A stretch of DNA of 64,000 bases, from the NCBI GenBank assembly GCA_035637455.1, contig DASPXE010000098.1:21923-85922 (forward strand), read 5' to 3'. Position numbers and translations under genes: made by a program. Below are positions 38,050-47,262 of the stretch, in pieces; within the stretch, counting starts at the first letter, position 1, and every line of letters starts with the position of its first letter. The notes beneath the pieces were generated by a model that made no database searches, was not told the DNA's origin, and was given only the letters and a program-made list of their open reading frames with translations. Source of the stretch: 20CM-4-69-16 sp035637455 (lineage in GTDB: Bacteria > Gemmatimonadota > Gemmatimonadetes > Gemmatimonadales > GWC2-71-9).

Positions 38050-40875
38050 ATGCGCATCCGTCGTGCCGGCATCACGGCGCTGTTCGTCGCCGTGAGCCCG
38101 GAATTCCTGAGTTCGCAAGGAGCGCCCGACACCTCGGGCGCCCCGCCACGCGACACTGCCCGCGCGGTCCCGCTCACCTCCGAAACGGTCATCACCGGTG
38201 ATCTGCTGCGGGCATTGCCGATCGACGATCCGCGCCAGGCGCTGATGCTCGTCCCGGGCGTCGTGCTGCGCAGCGGCGACATCGGCGTCGCTATCGCGCC
38301 CCAGCTCGCGATCCGCGGCTCCCGTCTCGGCGCGGCGAGCGTGTACGTGGACGGCGCACCGGTGCGGTTCCAAACGTTCGCGACGCAAGCGATGGCGCTC
38401 GCCACGCTGGGGATCGATCGCATCTCGGTCACGACTGGCGTCCCGGCAGCGTGGGTCGCGGACGCGGGCGGCGGCATCATCAGCTACTTCACGCCCCCGG
38501 GCGGCCGAGGATTCGCGGGGACGTGGCGCGCCGAGACGGACGAGCCGTTCGGCGACGGGAGCACCGTTGGGTACAATCGGTTCGAGGGTACGCTGAGCGG
38601 TCCGGTGCCTGGCATGGAGCGGGCCACCTGGCTGCTCGCAGGCGCCACGTATGGCCAGCGGTCGCAGTACTACGGTCGTGGCGCAGCGGACCAGCCGGCG
38701 TACGTCCTCGGCGGGCTCGACACGCTCGTCCAGTGGACCGATGCGAGCGGCTCCTACAGCGTGCCGCTGCCGCGGTTCATCCAGTCGAGTGGGTCGTGCA
38801 CGGCGGGAGACAACTACGGGTTCGGATGCCAGGGGTTGCGGCGGCCGATGGACTGGTCCACCGTGCGCCGCGGCCTCACGAAGCTTGCTTACAGCTACGG
38901 CTCCGGATCGAGTCTCACCTTCACGGGCCTCCTGCTGGATGTACACCAGCGCGCATTCCCCGGCGCGGACATCGCCGACCCGGCCTTGTACCGCGGCGGC
39001 AGCGGGACGTCCCGGCTCGGCGTGCTGAACTGGGGCCAGGGGCTCGGAGCCTTCCGAGGCGGGCCGCTCACGCTCAGCGTCAACCTCTCGCTCGCGAGCG
39101 ATCAGTTGATCGATGGCCCGCTCACCCCGGCGTCGGAGCTGGCGACGCGCGACCCTGCGCTCGGTGTGGAGTGGAAGACCCTCGAGTTTACCGGAGCGGA
39201 CAGCGTGGCGTTTCCCGTCAGCGATGACCTGCTCCGGCGGGTCCGCACGAACACCGGCACACGGGTGCCGTTTCAGGACCGGGTCGATCTGCGGAACGCA
39301 CAACAGGGTCGTCTCAACCCTTACGGGTTGCAGAGCGGGTGGCCCACGAGCGGCCTGCAAACCTCGATTGCGCGTGCGTGGGAGCACCGACTCGACGGCC
39401 GGGCCCAGCTCGAGTGGCTGCCGGGCACGCGCCATCACGTGACGCTCGGCGGCGACGCCGAGCGCACCGACGCGTCGTTGTACCAGTCGTCCTTGCTCAA
39501 TCAGATCGGCTTCGATGCCTTTCGCGCGAAGCCCTCGCGCTTCGGGGTGTTCGCGAGCGATCGCGTCGCGCTCGGCCCGGTGGTGCTCGACCTCGGTGCG
39601 CGCTACGATCATTTCACTCCGGGAGGCGACTTCCAGAGGACCCCCGGCTTCACTTTCAGCGACCCGAACTGGAGTCCCGCCGCCGCGACCGACGACACGG
39701 CGTACACGAACTCGGTGGCGCGCGTGTTCGCTCGTGGAAGGGGGAAGAGTCTCGTCTCGTCGCGCATCCGGACGGCGTACGCCTTCTCGCCAAACACCAG
39801 CGCTCGGGCGGCTTACGGTCAACAGGTCGAGCTCCCCGCGTTCATCGACCTGTTGACCAACACCAACAGTGACCTGTCCTTTACGAACACCACCGACGCA
39901 TTCGGCCGGGATGTCGACTATGCGAAGTCGGAGCTGATGGAGCTTGGCGCGCGACACGCCTTCGGCCCGCACCTCTCGGTCGACCTCTCGGTGTACCGGA
40001 AGAACAACCTCGCGCCATACACGTTCCGGTTCTTGCCATTCGCGAGTCCGCGGCAGGCGTCGGAGACACTCTTCATCAATGTGCTGACGAAGGTGGATGG
40101 CGGGCACGGAACCGGGACGGATGCGCGACTCGATTGGCATGCAGGAACAGGACTCAGCGCTTCAGTCTCCTATTCGTTCCTGACGACCAATACACGCGGC
40201 GACACTCACGCCCTCTATGCGCTGGCGAACGTCGCCGTGCCGAATGCGTGGAGGGCAGGCACAAGGCTAGGGTCACTGGCCCGAGGTCTCGCCGCGGTTG
40301 TCACCATCCGAGTTGCCACTGGCCTTCCGTACACTCGGCTCGTCGACAATGGCGACGGCCAGGTCGCACCGCAGTTCGGGCCAGGACTCGGAGGCCGGGC
40401 CGCCGAGCAGCTCAACGCGTCTCGCCTGCCGACCACGAAGACGCTCGATCTGCGACTCACGAAGGGCGTTCGGATCGGCTGCCGCGCCCTGCGGGCGTAC
40501 GCCGACTTCCGGAACCTCCTGAACTTTACCAACGTCGTCGCGCTGTACGCCGAGACCGGTGATGTCGTGAACGATTTGCGCAAGCAGAAGCTGCTGAGTC
40601 CGGAGCTCGCATACCTACAGGCCGAAGCGAGCCTAGCGGGCGCGCTCAATCCCGACGGATCGATCAACCTGAGCGGAGATTGCAACGCGTGGGGGATGCC
40701 GCCCAACTGCGTCGCGCTGCGGCGGGTCGAGGCCCGGTTCGGCAACGGTGACCTGCTGTACACGCCCCTTGAGCAAACCAGAGCATTCGACACTTACTAC
40801 AACTCCTTCTTCGGCCCCTGGCGCTTCCACGGGCCGGCCCGTACGGTCCGCGTTGGTGTGGAGGTGGGGTTCTGA
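38050..40875 (+). CDS. TonB-dependent outer-membrane receptor
   Basis: 941 residues from the ATG at 38050; a longer open frame upstream is out-of-phase sigma sequence. The signal peptide ends near FLSSQ. The plug domain (about 45-145) has DLLRALPIDDPRQALMLVPG, LAIRGSRLGAASVYVDGAPV and VPAAWVADAGGGIISYFTPPG. The remainder is a large barrel ending in VRVGVEVGF with a terminal Phe, as outer-membrane barrels do. There is no N-terminal signalling domain and no carboxypeptidase-like repeat. It was inserted between the sigma gene and its anti-sigma, flanked by direct repeats. The ligand is unknown. Confidence 0.9.
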   Translation: MRIRRAGITALFVAVSPEFLSSQGAPDTSGAPPRDTARAVPLTSETVITGDLLRALPIDDPRQALMLVPGVVLRSGDIGVAIAPQLAIRGSRLGAASVYVDGAPVRFQTFATQAMALATLGIDRISVTTGVPAAWVADAGGGIISYFTPPGGRGFAGTWRAETDEPFGDGSTVGYNRFEGTLSGPVPGMERATWLLAGATYGQRSQYYGRGAADQPAYVLGGLDTLVQWTDASGSYSVPLPRFIQSSGSCTAGDNYGFGCQGLRRPMDWSTVRRGLTKLAYSYGSGSSLTFTGLLLDVHQRAFPGADIADPALYRGGSGTSRLGVLNWGQGLGAFRGGPLTLSVNLSLASDQLIDGPLTPASELATRDPALGVEWKTLEFTGADSVAFPVSDDLLRRVRTNTGTRVPFQDRVDLRNAQQGRLNPYGLQSGWPTSGLQTSIARAWEHRLDGRAQLEWLPGTRHHVTLGGDAERTDASLYQSSLLNQIGFDAFRAKPSRFGVFASDRVALGPVVLDLGARYDHFTPGGDFQRTPGFTFSDPNWSPAAATDDTAYTNSVARVFARGRGKSLVSSRIRTAYAFSPNTSARAAYGQQVELPAFIDLLTNTNSDLSFTNTTDAFGRDVDYAKSELMELGARHAFGPHLSVDLSVYRKNNLAPYTFRFLPFASPRQASETLFINVLTKVDGGHGTGTDARLDWHAGTGLSASVSYSFLTTNTRGDTHALYALANVAVPNAWRAGTRLGSLARGLAAVVTIRVATGLPYTRLVDNGDGQVAPQFGPGLGGRAAEQLNASRLPTTKTLDLRLTKGVRIGCRALRAYADFRNLLNFTNVVALYAETGDVVNDLRKQKLLSPELAYLQAEASLAGALNPDGSINLSGDCNAWGMPPNCVALRRVEARFGNGDLLYTPLEQTRAFDTYYNSFFGPWRFHGPARTVRVGVEVGF

Positions 40876-40878
40876 AGC

Positions 40879-40980
40879 CTGGTCAAGGCGTATATCCACC
40901 GGGCCCGCAACGAATTGCGGGGTTACCTCACGGCGGGAGTGAAACCGCGACTACGCGAGCTCCGTAGGACGGCACAATGA
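40879..40980 (+). pseudogene. Remnant of the ECF sigma 3' end (direct repeat, copy 2)
   Basis: Starting just after the receptor stop, the frame reads LVKAYIHRARNELRGYLTAG and continues to RRTAQ and a TGA at 40978. It duplicates the end of region 4 of the sigma factor (32 identical bases at 40889-40920) but with a different tail. Its stop overlaps the ATG of the anti-sigma gene, preserving the original coupling. Confidence 0.85.
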
Positions 40981-41231
40981 GCGACCTCTTGGTGCAGCAC
41001 CTCACCCCCGATGAGACCGAGCTATGGGCTCAGGGGCTGCTTCCCGCCGCGCGGGAGCTGCACCTCGCCCAGTGCCCGGAGTGCTGTGTCGTCGGTGACC
41101 GCGAGCGGAAGCTGTTCCGCGCGCTGGCGCAGCTGCCCCGGTTCGCGCCGGAGTTCGGCTTCGTCGAGCGGGTGATGGCGAAAGTGAAGATCCCGAAGAC
41201 GGTCGAGGACCGTCCAAGACGGTCGCGGTGA
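40977..41231 (+). CDS. Short zinc-type anti-sigma factor
   Basis: 84 residues. ELHLAQCPECC gives the HxxxCxxC zinc motif of ZAS anti-sigma factors, preceded by the helix TPDETELWAQGLL. There is no transmembrane helix, so it would be a soluble cytoplasmic anti-sigma. The ATG overlaps the sigma remnant's stop. Its partner is presumably the ECF sigma factor 2.9 kb upstream, from which the receptor gene now separates it. Confidence 0.75.
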   Translation: MSDLLVQHLTPDETELWAQGLLPAARELHLAQCPECCVVGDRERKLFRALAQLPRFAPEFGFVERVMAKVKIPKTVEDRPRRSR

Positions 41232-41272
41232 GCCCCCCCGACCCTGTTGGATCGTTCCCGACCGCCCTCCCC

Positions 41273-42016
41273 TCACGCCCTCACCTCCGCCCCCACACCG
41301 ACTCCTAGCATCCGCGCCGCACTGCCGTCCCGCACCGCGATCTCCACCGTGCCCCCGCTCCCCACCAGCGCGACGAGCTGGCCGCGCGCGACGTCGCCGA
41401 ACGTGCGCACCAGCGTGCCGACGTCCGTCCCCGCGACTTTGACGCGGACGCCCGGCTCCACCTGGTAGCCGGGAATGTTGGAGACCAGCGTCCCGAACCG
41501 ATCCACGTACAGCACTTCGCCGACGACCGCCGCACCGTCGTGACGGGCCGCCGGCAGCGGGGAGCGGTACGGATCGGTGATCGCATGACCCAGCTGCGTG
41601 AGGGACGCACCGATGGCGAGCTGAGCCGCCGCGGGGGCGAACACGTCCCGGGCGTGGAACGTGGGCGCGGCACTGGGCGGAATCGGCAGCGACACGAAGT
41701 GGGCATCGGCGGGAAGGCACGACAGGAGACCGTTGTCGGGGGCGACGAAGAAATGCCCTCCGGCGCCGGCGGCCAGGGCACGCCGCGCCGTCCCCACACC
41801 GGGATCGACCACAGCGAGGTGCACCGTGCCCTGCGGGAACCGGTGCCACACACGCCCCAGGATGTACTGGCCCGCCCGGAGGTCGCCGGGCGGCACCTGA
41901 TGGGTGATGTCCAACAGCGCCGCGCCGTGGACGTGCGACAGCAGCACGCCCTTCACCTCGCCGACATAGCTGTCGGCGGTGCCGAAGTCGGTGAGCAGGG
42001 TGATGATGGGAGGCAT
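41273..42016 (-). CDS. S-adenosyl-L-methionine hydrolase (adenosine-forming), DUF62
   Basis: 247 residues beginning MPPIITLLTDFGTADSYVG with the nucleotide-binding Asp. VVDPGVGTARRAL, FFVAPDNGLLS and YVDRFGTLVSNIPG complete the fluorinase/chlorinase-like family pattern. Family members without halide-binding features hydrolyse SAM to adenosine and methionine. Start at ATG 42016. The physiological role is not known. Confidence 0.9.
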   Translation of the reverse strand: MPPIITLLTDFGTADSYVGEVKGVLLSHVHGAALLDITHQVPPGDLRAGQYILGRVWHRFPQGTVHLAVVDPGVGTARRALAAGAGGHFFVAPDNGLLSCLPADAHFVSLPIPPSAAPTFHARDVFAPAAAQLAIGASLTQLGHAITDPYRSPLPAARHDGAAVVGEVLYVDRFGTLVSNIPGYQVEPGVRVKVAGTDVGTLVRTFGDVARGQLVALVGSGGTVEIAVRDGSAARMLGVGVGAEVRA

Positions 42017-42045
42017 CGGCCGTCAGCCAGTAGCCGTCGGCGCCA

Positions 42046-43386
42046 TCATACAACGGCCCGCCGCCAGGCGCCCGAGGTCCAGAACAACGCCATGGCGATG
42101 CCGCGCGCAATCGCGGTCACCGAGAGCGCCAACCAGATGCCGAGCAGCCCGATCGTGGCCGACCACCACGCCGCGAGCGGCAGCCGCAGGAGCGTGAGCG
42201 CGGTGCTCACGGTCTGCGGCCAGAAGGTGTATCCGGCACCCGCGAGCGCGCCCTCGAGGATGATCTCGAACGTCTGCCCGACCTGCGCGAACGCGATCAC
42301 CCGCAGGTAGAGACTGCCGTCTCCGATCACCGCCGGGTCCGTCGTGAACAGTGCCACGAGCGTTCGCGGGATGGCGAGAAACGCGACGGCGGTCGCGGTC
42401 GTAACGATGAGGCAGTAGCCGACGGTCATCCGGACCGCCTGACGGGCGCGCTGCTCCTGGCGGGCGCCCAAGTTCTGGCCCACGAGCGCGCTCGCCGAGA
42501 GGGCGAACCCCGAGATGGCCATGAAGCCGAGCCCCTCGACCTTGTGCCCCACGCCGAGGGCAGCGAGCGCGGGGGTGCCGAACTGCGAGGTGAACCGCGT
42601 CAGCCACATGTAAATCAAGCTCAAGAGCACGCCCGCGAGGGAGAGCGGCGCCCCGACGCGAAAGATCGTGGGCACGGCGCGCCAGTCGGGGGCGTCGAGC
42701 CGGATCAAGCCGCGTTTGAGCGCGATCACCACCCCGATGAGGAATCCACCGCCGCGCACCATCACCGATGCCGTCGCCGCGCCCTCGACACCGAGCCGGG
42801 GGAACGGGCCGAGCCCCGCGATGAGCAGCGGGTCGAGCCCGACCGACAGGAGGACCGACGCCGTCAGGATCAGGAACGGCGTGCGCGTGTCGCCCGAAGC
42901 GCGGAACGTCGCTTCGACGGCGAAGAAGCCGAACACGAGCGGCCCGCCCAGCAGCCAGGTGTCCAGGTAGGCGTGCCCGAGCCGCGCCACTTCGGGCGGC
43001 ACGCGCATCAGGCGAAACAGGTCGGCGGTGAGGGCGAAGCCGAGCAGGCTCACGGCCGTGCCGGCAGCGAGCGCATAGAGCACGGCGGCGCCGGCGGCCC
43101 GGGCCGCCGCGTTCGGCAGCCCCTCGCCGTGGCGCCGCGCCGCGACCGCGATCAGCCCCACCTCGACCATCTCGCCCAGTGACAGCAGCACCCACACGTA
43201 GAAGCCGGCCGTCGACACCGCGGCGAGCGCCGCGGGGCCGATGAGCCGGCCCACCCAAATCGAGTCGATAAGGTTGAAGGAGAAGTGGCACGCCATCATC
43301 GCCACGGCGGGCGCGGCGAGCCGCAGGATCACCGGCCGCAGCGGCCCCACGGTGAGCGAGCCCGGCGTGCGCGCGACGGTCGTCAC
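42046..43386 (-). CDS. MATE-family multidrug/Na+ antiporter
   Basis: 446 residues with about twelve membrane helices. The MatE domains are recognisable from ILRLAAPAVAMMACHFSFNL, DSIWVGRLIGPAALAAVS and the central GVEGAATASVMVRGGG. It exports cationic compounds using a sodium or proton gradient. GTG start at 43386. It is separated from the SAM hydrolase gene by 29 bp and may share its transcript. Confidence 0.92.
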   Translation of the reverse strand: MTTVARTPGSLTVGPLRPVILRLAAPAVAMMACHFSFNLIDSIWVGRLIGPAALAAVSTAGFYVWVLLSLGEMVEVGLIAVAARRHGEGLPNAAARAAGAAVLYALAAGTAVSLLGFALTADLFRLMRVPPEVARLGHAYLDTWLLGGPLVFGFFAVEATFRASGDTRTPFLILTASVLLSVGLDPLLIAGLGPFPRLGVEGAATASVMVRGGGFLIGVVIALKRGLIRLDAPDWRAVPTIFRVGAPLSLAGVLLSLIYMWLTRFTSQFGTPALAALGVGHKVEGLGFMAISGFALSASALVGQNLGARQEQRARQAVRMTVGYCLIVTTATAVAFLAIPRTLVALFTTDPAVIGDGSLYLRVIAFAQVGQTFEIILEGALAGAGYTFWPQTVSTALTLLRLPLAAWWSATIGLLGIWLALSVTAIARGIAMALFWTSGAWRRAVV

Positions 43387-43443
43387 GCTCGGAAAGCTAC
43401 CGGAGCGCAGGCCGGGCGGGCAACGAGGCGCGACTACCGAGGA

Positions 43444-45525
43444 TCAGTTGCTGACCGTGATTGTGATCCCCGCGGAGGTCGTGGTGTGGCCGGCGGCGTC
43501 GCGCGCCGTCGCCGTGAGCGTATACGTCCCGTTCGCCATGCCGTGCGAATCCCACGACAGCGTGAACTTGGTGATTGGCGAATCGGTCGTGACTTCCGGT
43601 CCGACGTTCTGGCCGTCCAACTGGAACTGGACGCCGGCCATGTCGCGGTCGTCCACCGCCGTGGCCGTGAGGCTCACGGTGCCGGTCAGCGTGGCGCCGT
43701 CGGACGGCGCGAACAGGGAGATGACCGGCGGCCCCACGTCCGGCAGCAGGTTCGGGTGATTGGCCTTCCACTGCGCCACCGCATTGTTCCAGTACTGCAG
43801 GCCCGCGGCCCCCGTCATCACGGTGAAGCAACTCGGCAGGGTTTCAGGGAACGGCCCAGGACCGAGCCAGATCATCACGTTGTTCGCGCAATCCGCCAGC
43901 TTGCCGGGCGGCGGCGCCAGGAACTCGTCGTGATCGCTCAGGTTCTGATCGACCCGGAAGACGTCGTTGTGGAGCGACAGCATGGGAGACGTCGCGCTCC
44001 ACTCGTAGAACCCGCCATGGCCCGGAAGGGGGCCGGTGAAGACGCCGTCCATCGGCTGCAACCGAACCAGCGTGTTCTTGATCGTCATGACGTTATTGCT
44101 GCCGTCCTGGGCCGTCGTGTACGGCCGCGAGGCAAATCCGATGAAGCAGCCATCCAGCAGCGCATCGTCGATGGTGCCGGAGAACACGAAGTGATTCTCG
44201 ACGCAGCCGTCACGCGCATAGTGGATGTACGAGGCGCGCAGCGTCCAGTTCGGAACGTTCTTGCCGAACGCGACCCCGTCGCCACGATCGAACGTGCGAA
44301 CATTCTCGACGGTCACATTGGGGCCGTCAGGCACCATGGAATAGTGCGAGAGCGCGCTGCTCCACGAAGTCGCGGGGGGCAGGTTTCCGATCGTCTCGCC
44401 GCCATGGTAGCACGTATTCGAACCGCCACCGAAGCGGATCGAAATGTTGTCCGAGGTCAAGAACTGGGCGGTGGAGGCGTCGATCTGGGTGTTATCCGGC
44501 AGACTCGTGTTGGCGAAAGCCGACGTCTGCACCCCGCTCAGCGTGATGGTGGGACTCGTAAGACACGAGACCACAGTCGGAGCAGTGACGGTAATCACCG
44601 AGCTGCCGCTCTTGCCTTCCGAGGTCGCGGTGATCGTCGCTGACCCGGCCACGAGCCCCTTCACCAACCCGCTGCCATTCACGCTGGCCACCGCCACGGT
44701 GTTGCTCGCCCACGTCACGACCCGCCCGGACAGCGTATTCCCGCTCGCGTCTTTCGGTGTTGCCGCGAGCTGCACGGTTCCCCCGACGGCCACGCTCGCC
44801 GACGCCGGGGTCACCGTCACCGCCGCCACAGGGACGGTCACGGTGATGGCGGCGGACCCAGTCTTGCCCTCGCTGATGGCGGTAACCGTCGCCGTGCCTC
44901 CACTCACTCCAGTCACTAGGCCCGTGGCCGACACAGTGACCACGGTGGGGGTGCCAGAGGCCCACGTCACCACGCGCCCTGTGAGCACGTTCCCCGCCGC
45001 ATCCTTCGTCGTCGCCGTCAACTGCACCGCACCACCGACGGCCACCGCTGCAGACGCCGGCGCCACGGTCACCGCGGCTACGGGCGCTGAGGGCACCACT
45101 ATGGTGGCCCTGAAGACCCCGAAGGTCAGTGCCTGGCCGGTGACGTTGTCCACGGCCCGCGCCTCGACGCGCTGGCTGTCCGCCGGGTTGGTGCCAAGAG
45201 TCCACCGCTCCTGCGCGATCCCGGTCACACTCGTGAGGGCCGCGCCGGCAAACACGCTGCCACCACCGCTCGTGACACGGAAGTTCACGAGCTGCCCGCT
45301 CTGCGGCAGCCCGGTCGCATCCACTACCTTCACGACGAGTGGATTCGGGAGCTCCTTACCGGCCGGCCCAGATTGGAGATCGCCGCTCACGATCTGTACC
45401 GACAGGGGGGCGCGCGGCTGCAACGGCGCGGCTGCCTCCTTCTCGCAGGCGAACACCAGCAGGCCTGCGCTCAGCAGCAACAACGCGCTCGAGAGGGGCT
45501 GCCTCAGACTCTTGATGCTGCTCAT
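43444..45525 (-). CDS. Ig-repeat lipoprotein with a parallel-beta-like middle region
   Basis: 693 residues from the ATG at 45525 (AGGGTGGG upstream). The signal ends at a lipobox LVFAC. Domains in order: one Big_1-like Ig domain (about 35-135), two BIG2 repeats of 84 residues (PVAAVTVTPASASVAVGGT type), a region rich in N/T/G with YIHYARDGCVENHFVFSG turns that resembles a right-handed beta-helix (about 325-590), and a C-terminal Ig domain (PVISLFAPSDGATLTGTVSL). It is a cell-surface adhesin or glycan-binding candidate; no catalytic motif is evident. Confidence 0.8.
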   Translation of the reverse strand: MSSIKSLRQPLSSALLLLSAGLLVFACEKEAAAPLQPRAPLSVQIVSGDLQSGPAGKELPNPLVVKVVDATGLPQSGQLVNFRVTSGGGSVFAGAALTSVTGIAQERWTLGTNPADSQRVEARAVDNVTGQALTFGVFRATIVVPSAPVAAVTVAPASAAVAVGGAVQLTATTKDAAGNVLTGRVVTWASGTPTVVTVSATGLVTGVSGGTATVTAISEGKTGSAAITVTVPVAAVTVTPASASVAVGGTVQLAATPKDASGNTLSGRVVTWASNTVAVASVNGSGLVKGLVAGSATITATSEGKSGSSVITVTAPTVVSCLTSPTITLSGVQTSAFANTSLPDNTQIDASTAQFLTSDNISIRFGGGSNTCYHGGETIGNLPPATSWSSALSHYSMVPDGPNVTVENVRTFDRGDGVAFGKNVPNWTLRASYIHYARDGCVENHFVFSGTIDDALLDGCFIGFASRPYTTAQDGSNNVMTIKNTLVRLQPMDGVFTGPLPGHGGFYEWSATSPMLSLHNDVFRVDQNLSDHDEFLAPPPGKLADCANNVMIWLGPGPFPETLPSCFTVMTGAAGLQYWNNAVAQWKANHPNLLPDVGPPVISLFAPSDGATLTGTVSLTATAVDDRDMAGVQFQLDGQNVGPEVTTDSPITKFTLSWDSHGMANGTYTLTATARDAAGHTTTSAGITITVSN

Positions 45526-45728
45526 GAACCCACCCTGGAATGGAGTGGAACCGGTAGGGACCCGCACTAGCCAAAAAGGGGCTGCATATTGCGTGCTGTC
45601 GAGTTCGTACGTTAGGCGACGCAATACTCTCCGGCGGCGCCACTTAGCCGACGCCGCGCGTTCAGCTTGAAACGGAGCGGTGCGATTATGTAGTGCATCA
45701 GCAACGGAATGCGGTACCAGTCAGGCAG
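45526..45728. other. Intergenic region upstream of the Ig lipoprotein gene
   Basis: 203 bp between the end of the GGDEF gene and the start of the Ig lipoprotein gene, both on the minus strand. It should hold the lipoprotein promoter. I see no convincing -35/-10 pair and no repeat or RNA. Confidence 0.4.
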
Positions 45729-47108
45729 TTAGCGCACCCGAGCCTTGGCGCGTCGCCGCGCCTTGCTGTCATACAGCGAGCGGTCCGCCGCGCTCAGGAG
45801 CGCTTCCATAGAGTCGCCGTCCTGCGGGTACACCGCCACCCCGATGCTGACGGAAAGCGGGGGCTTCTCGCCATCCCGCGCCACCCGCTCGGCGACGCGC
45901 CGGGCGACGTGCCACGCCGCCGCGTCTCCCGTCTCGGGCAGCACCACGGCGAACTCGTCGCCGCCGAATCGGGCGGCGGTATCCATGGCCCGGCACGACC
46001 CGAACAGCGTCTCCGCCACGCGACACAGCGCCAGGCTGCCCACCAGGTGGCCGAAACTATCGTTGATCCTCTTCAGGCCGTCCATGTCGAGGAGCACGAC
46101 GGCGAACGACCGCTCCGTCCGTTGGAACCGCTTGATCTCCGCGTCGATCGCGTAGGTGAGCTGGCGATAGTTGGCGAGGCCGGTCAGCGGATCGCTCACC
46201 GCCAGCTGGCGCAACCGCTCCTCCACCTGGTTACGCTCCGCCACCAAGGCGGCGAGCGCCAAGGTCATCACCGACGTGACGCCCATGAACGCCTGCAACA
46301 GCAGCAGCGACTCGTTGTGCGCCGCCCGCACGAAGGGCCCGAATCCGTGCAGCGTCCCCCAGATGGCGATCCCGGACAACACCACGACAGCGCTCGCGGC
46401 CTCGCGCTGCGCGAAGCGGAACCCCGCCCAGATGAGCAACGGGAGGCACAGGAACTCCAACGGATAGTTCTTGACCCGGGACGGAAACAGCCCGCCGAAC
46501 ACCGTGAGTCCTACGACGATCACCCACAGCAGCAGCGCTGCGGCCTCGATCAGCTTCGCCCGCTGCCAGCGGAGGTGCGGCGTCACGAACCACAGCATCA
46601 GCGCGGGCGCAACCACCAGGTCGCCCGCGGCGTCGCCGAGCCACCAGGTCCACCAGATCGGCCCGTAGTCGGCCCACCCCGCGTATCCCGCGAGCGAGAT
46701 CGTGGTCACGCCTACGGTGGCGCTTACGGTCGTGCTGACCATGGCGGCGAGGGCCGTGAAGATGAAGACGTCCTGCGGGCGATCGAAGGCACGGCGACCG
46801 CGGGCGAAGCGGTTGACCAGATACGCGCCCACCACCCCTTCCAGGGTGTTCCCCAGCGCGATGCCGATAGAGGTCGCCACCGAGCCCGCAGTGGTGAGGT
46901 TCACGAGAAAGGCGCTGGCGAGAATGGCGGGCCAGACGTCGTAACCGAGGAGGACGAAGGCGACGAGGGCGATGCCGGTGGGAGGCCAGACCGCGGTCGC
47001 GCTGGCATTCAGGAAGGCAAGCCGCAGCCCCAGCTTGCCGGCGATGAAGTACGCCGCGCCGAGCGCGAGCAAGAGCCCCAGACGTCTGAGCCAGCGCGAC
47101 TGGATCAT
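45729..47108 (-). CDS. MASE1-GGDEF diguanylate cyclase
   Basis: 459 residues. The MASE1 sensor (about 8-290) has eight or so membrane helices, including LNASATAVWPPTGIALVAF and WWTWWLGDAAGDLVVAPAL. The GGDEF domain (about 300-455) is intact: SDPLTGLANYRQL, DMDGLKRINDSFGH, RFGGDEFAVVLPE, and YDSKARRRAKAR at the end. An RxxD product-inhibition site (RAMD) lies five residues before GGDEF. It should make c-di-GMP, with feedback control. Confidence 0.94.
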   Translation of the reverse strand: MIQSRWLRRLGLLLALGAAYFIAGKLGLRLAFLNASATAVWPPTGIALVAFVLLGYDVWPAILASAFLVNLTTAGSVATSIGIALGNTLEGVVGAYLVNRFARGRRAFDRPQDVFIFTALAAMVSTTVSATVGVTTISLAGYAGWADYGPIWWTWWLGDAAGDLVVAPALMLWFVTPHLRWQRAKLIEAAALLLWVIVVGLTVFGGLFPSRVKNYPLEFLCLPLLIWAGFRFAQREAASAVVVLSGIAIWGTLHGFGPFVRAAHNESLLLLQAFMGVTSVMTLALAALVAERNQVEERLRQLAVSDPLTGLANYRQLTYAIDAEIKRFQRTERSFAVVLLDMDGLKRINDSFGHLVGSLALCRVAETLFGSCRAMDTAARFGGDEFAVVLPETGDAAAWHVARRVAERVARDGEKPPLSVSIGVAVYPQDGDSMEALLSAADRSLYDSKARRRAKARVR

Positions 47109-47262
47109 CCAGTCCCCGATGTGTCAGGACGGCGGGGCGCGCGCCCTTATCTTATGCAAAGACTCAACTGGTCGAGGTGAAGTAACCCCCGGACCAGGCC
47201 CCCTACCTTATAAGCGTTCTGGCGCAATGCCAGAGTGGCGCCGCCGCAACGGCCCCCCTGGC
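47109..47262. other. Intergenic region upstream of the GGDEF gene
   Basis: 154 bp between the TPR-protein gene and the diguanylate cyclase gene, both on the minus strand. It contains the short hairpin CTGGCGCAATGCCAG near 47218 but no RNA gene, repeat array or clear promoter. Confidence 0.4.
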
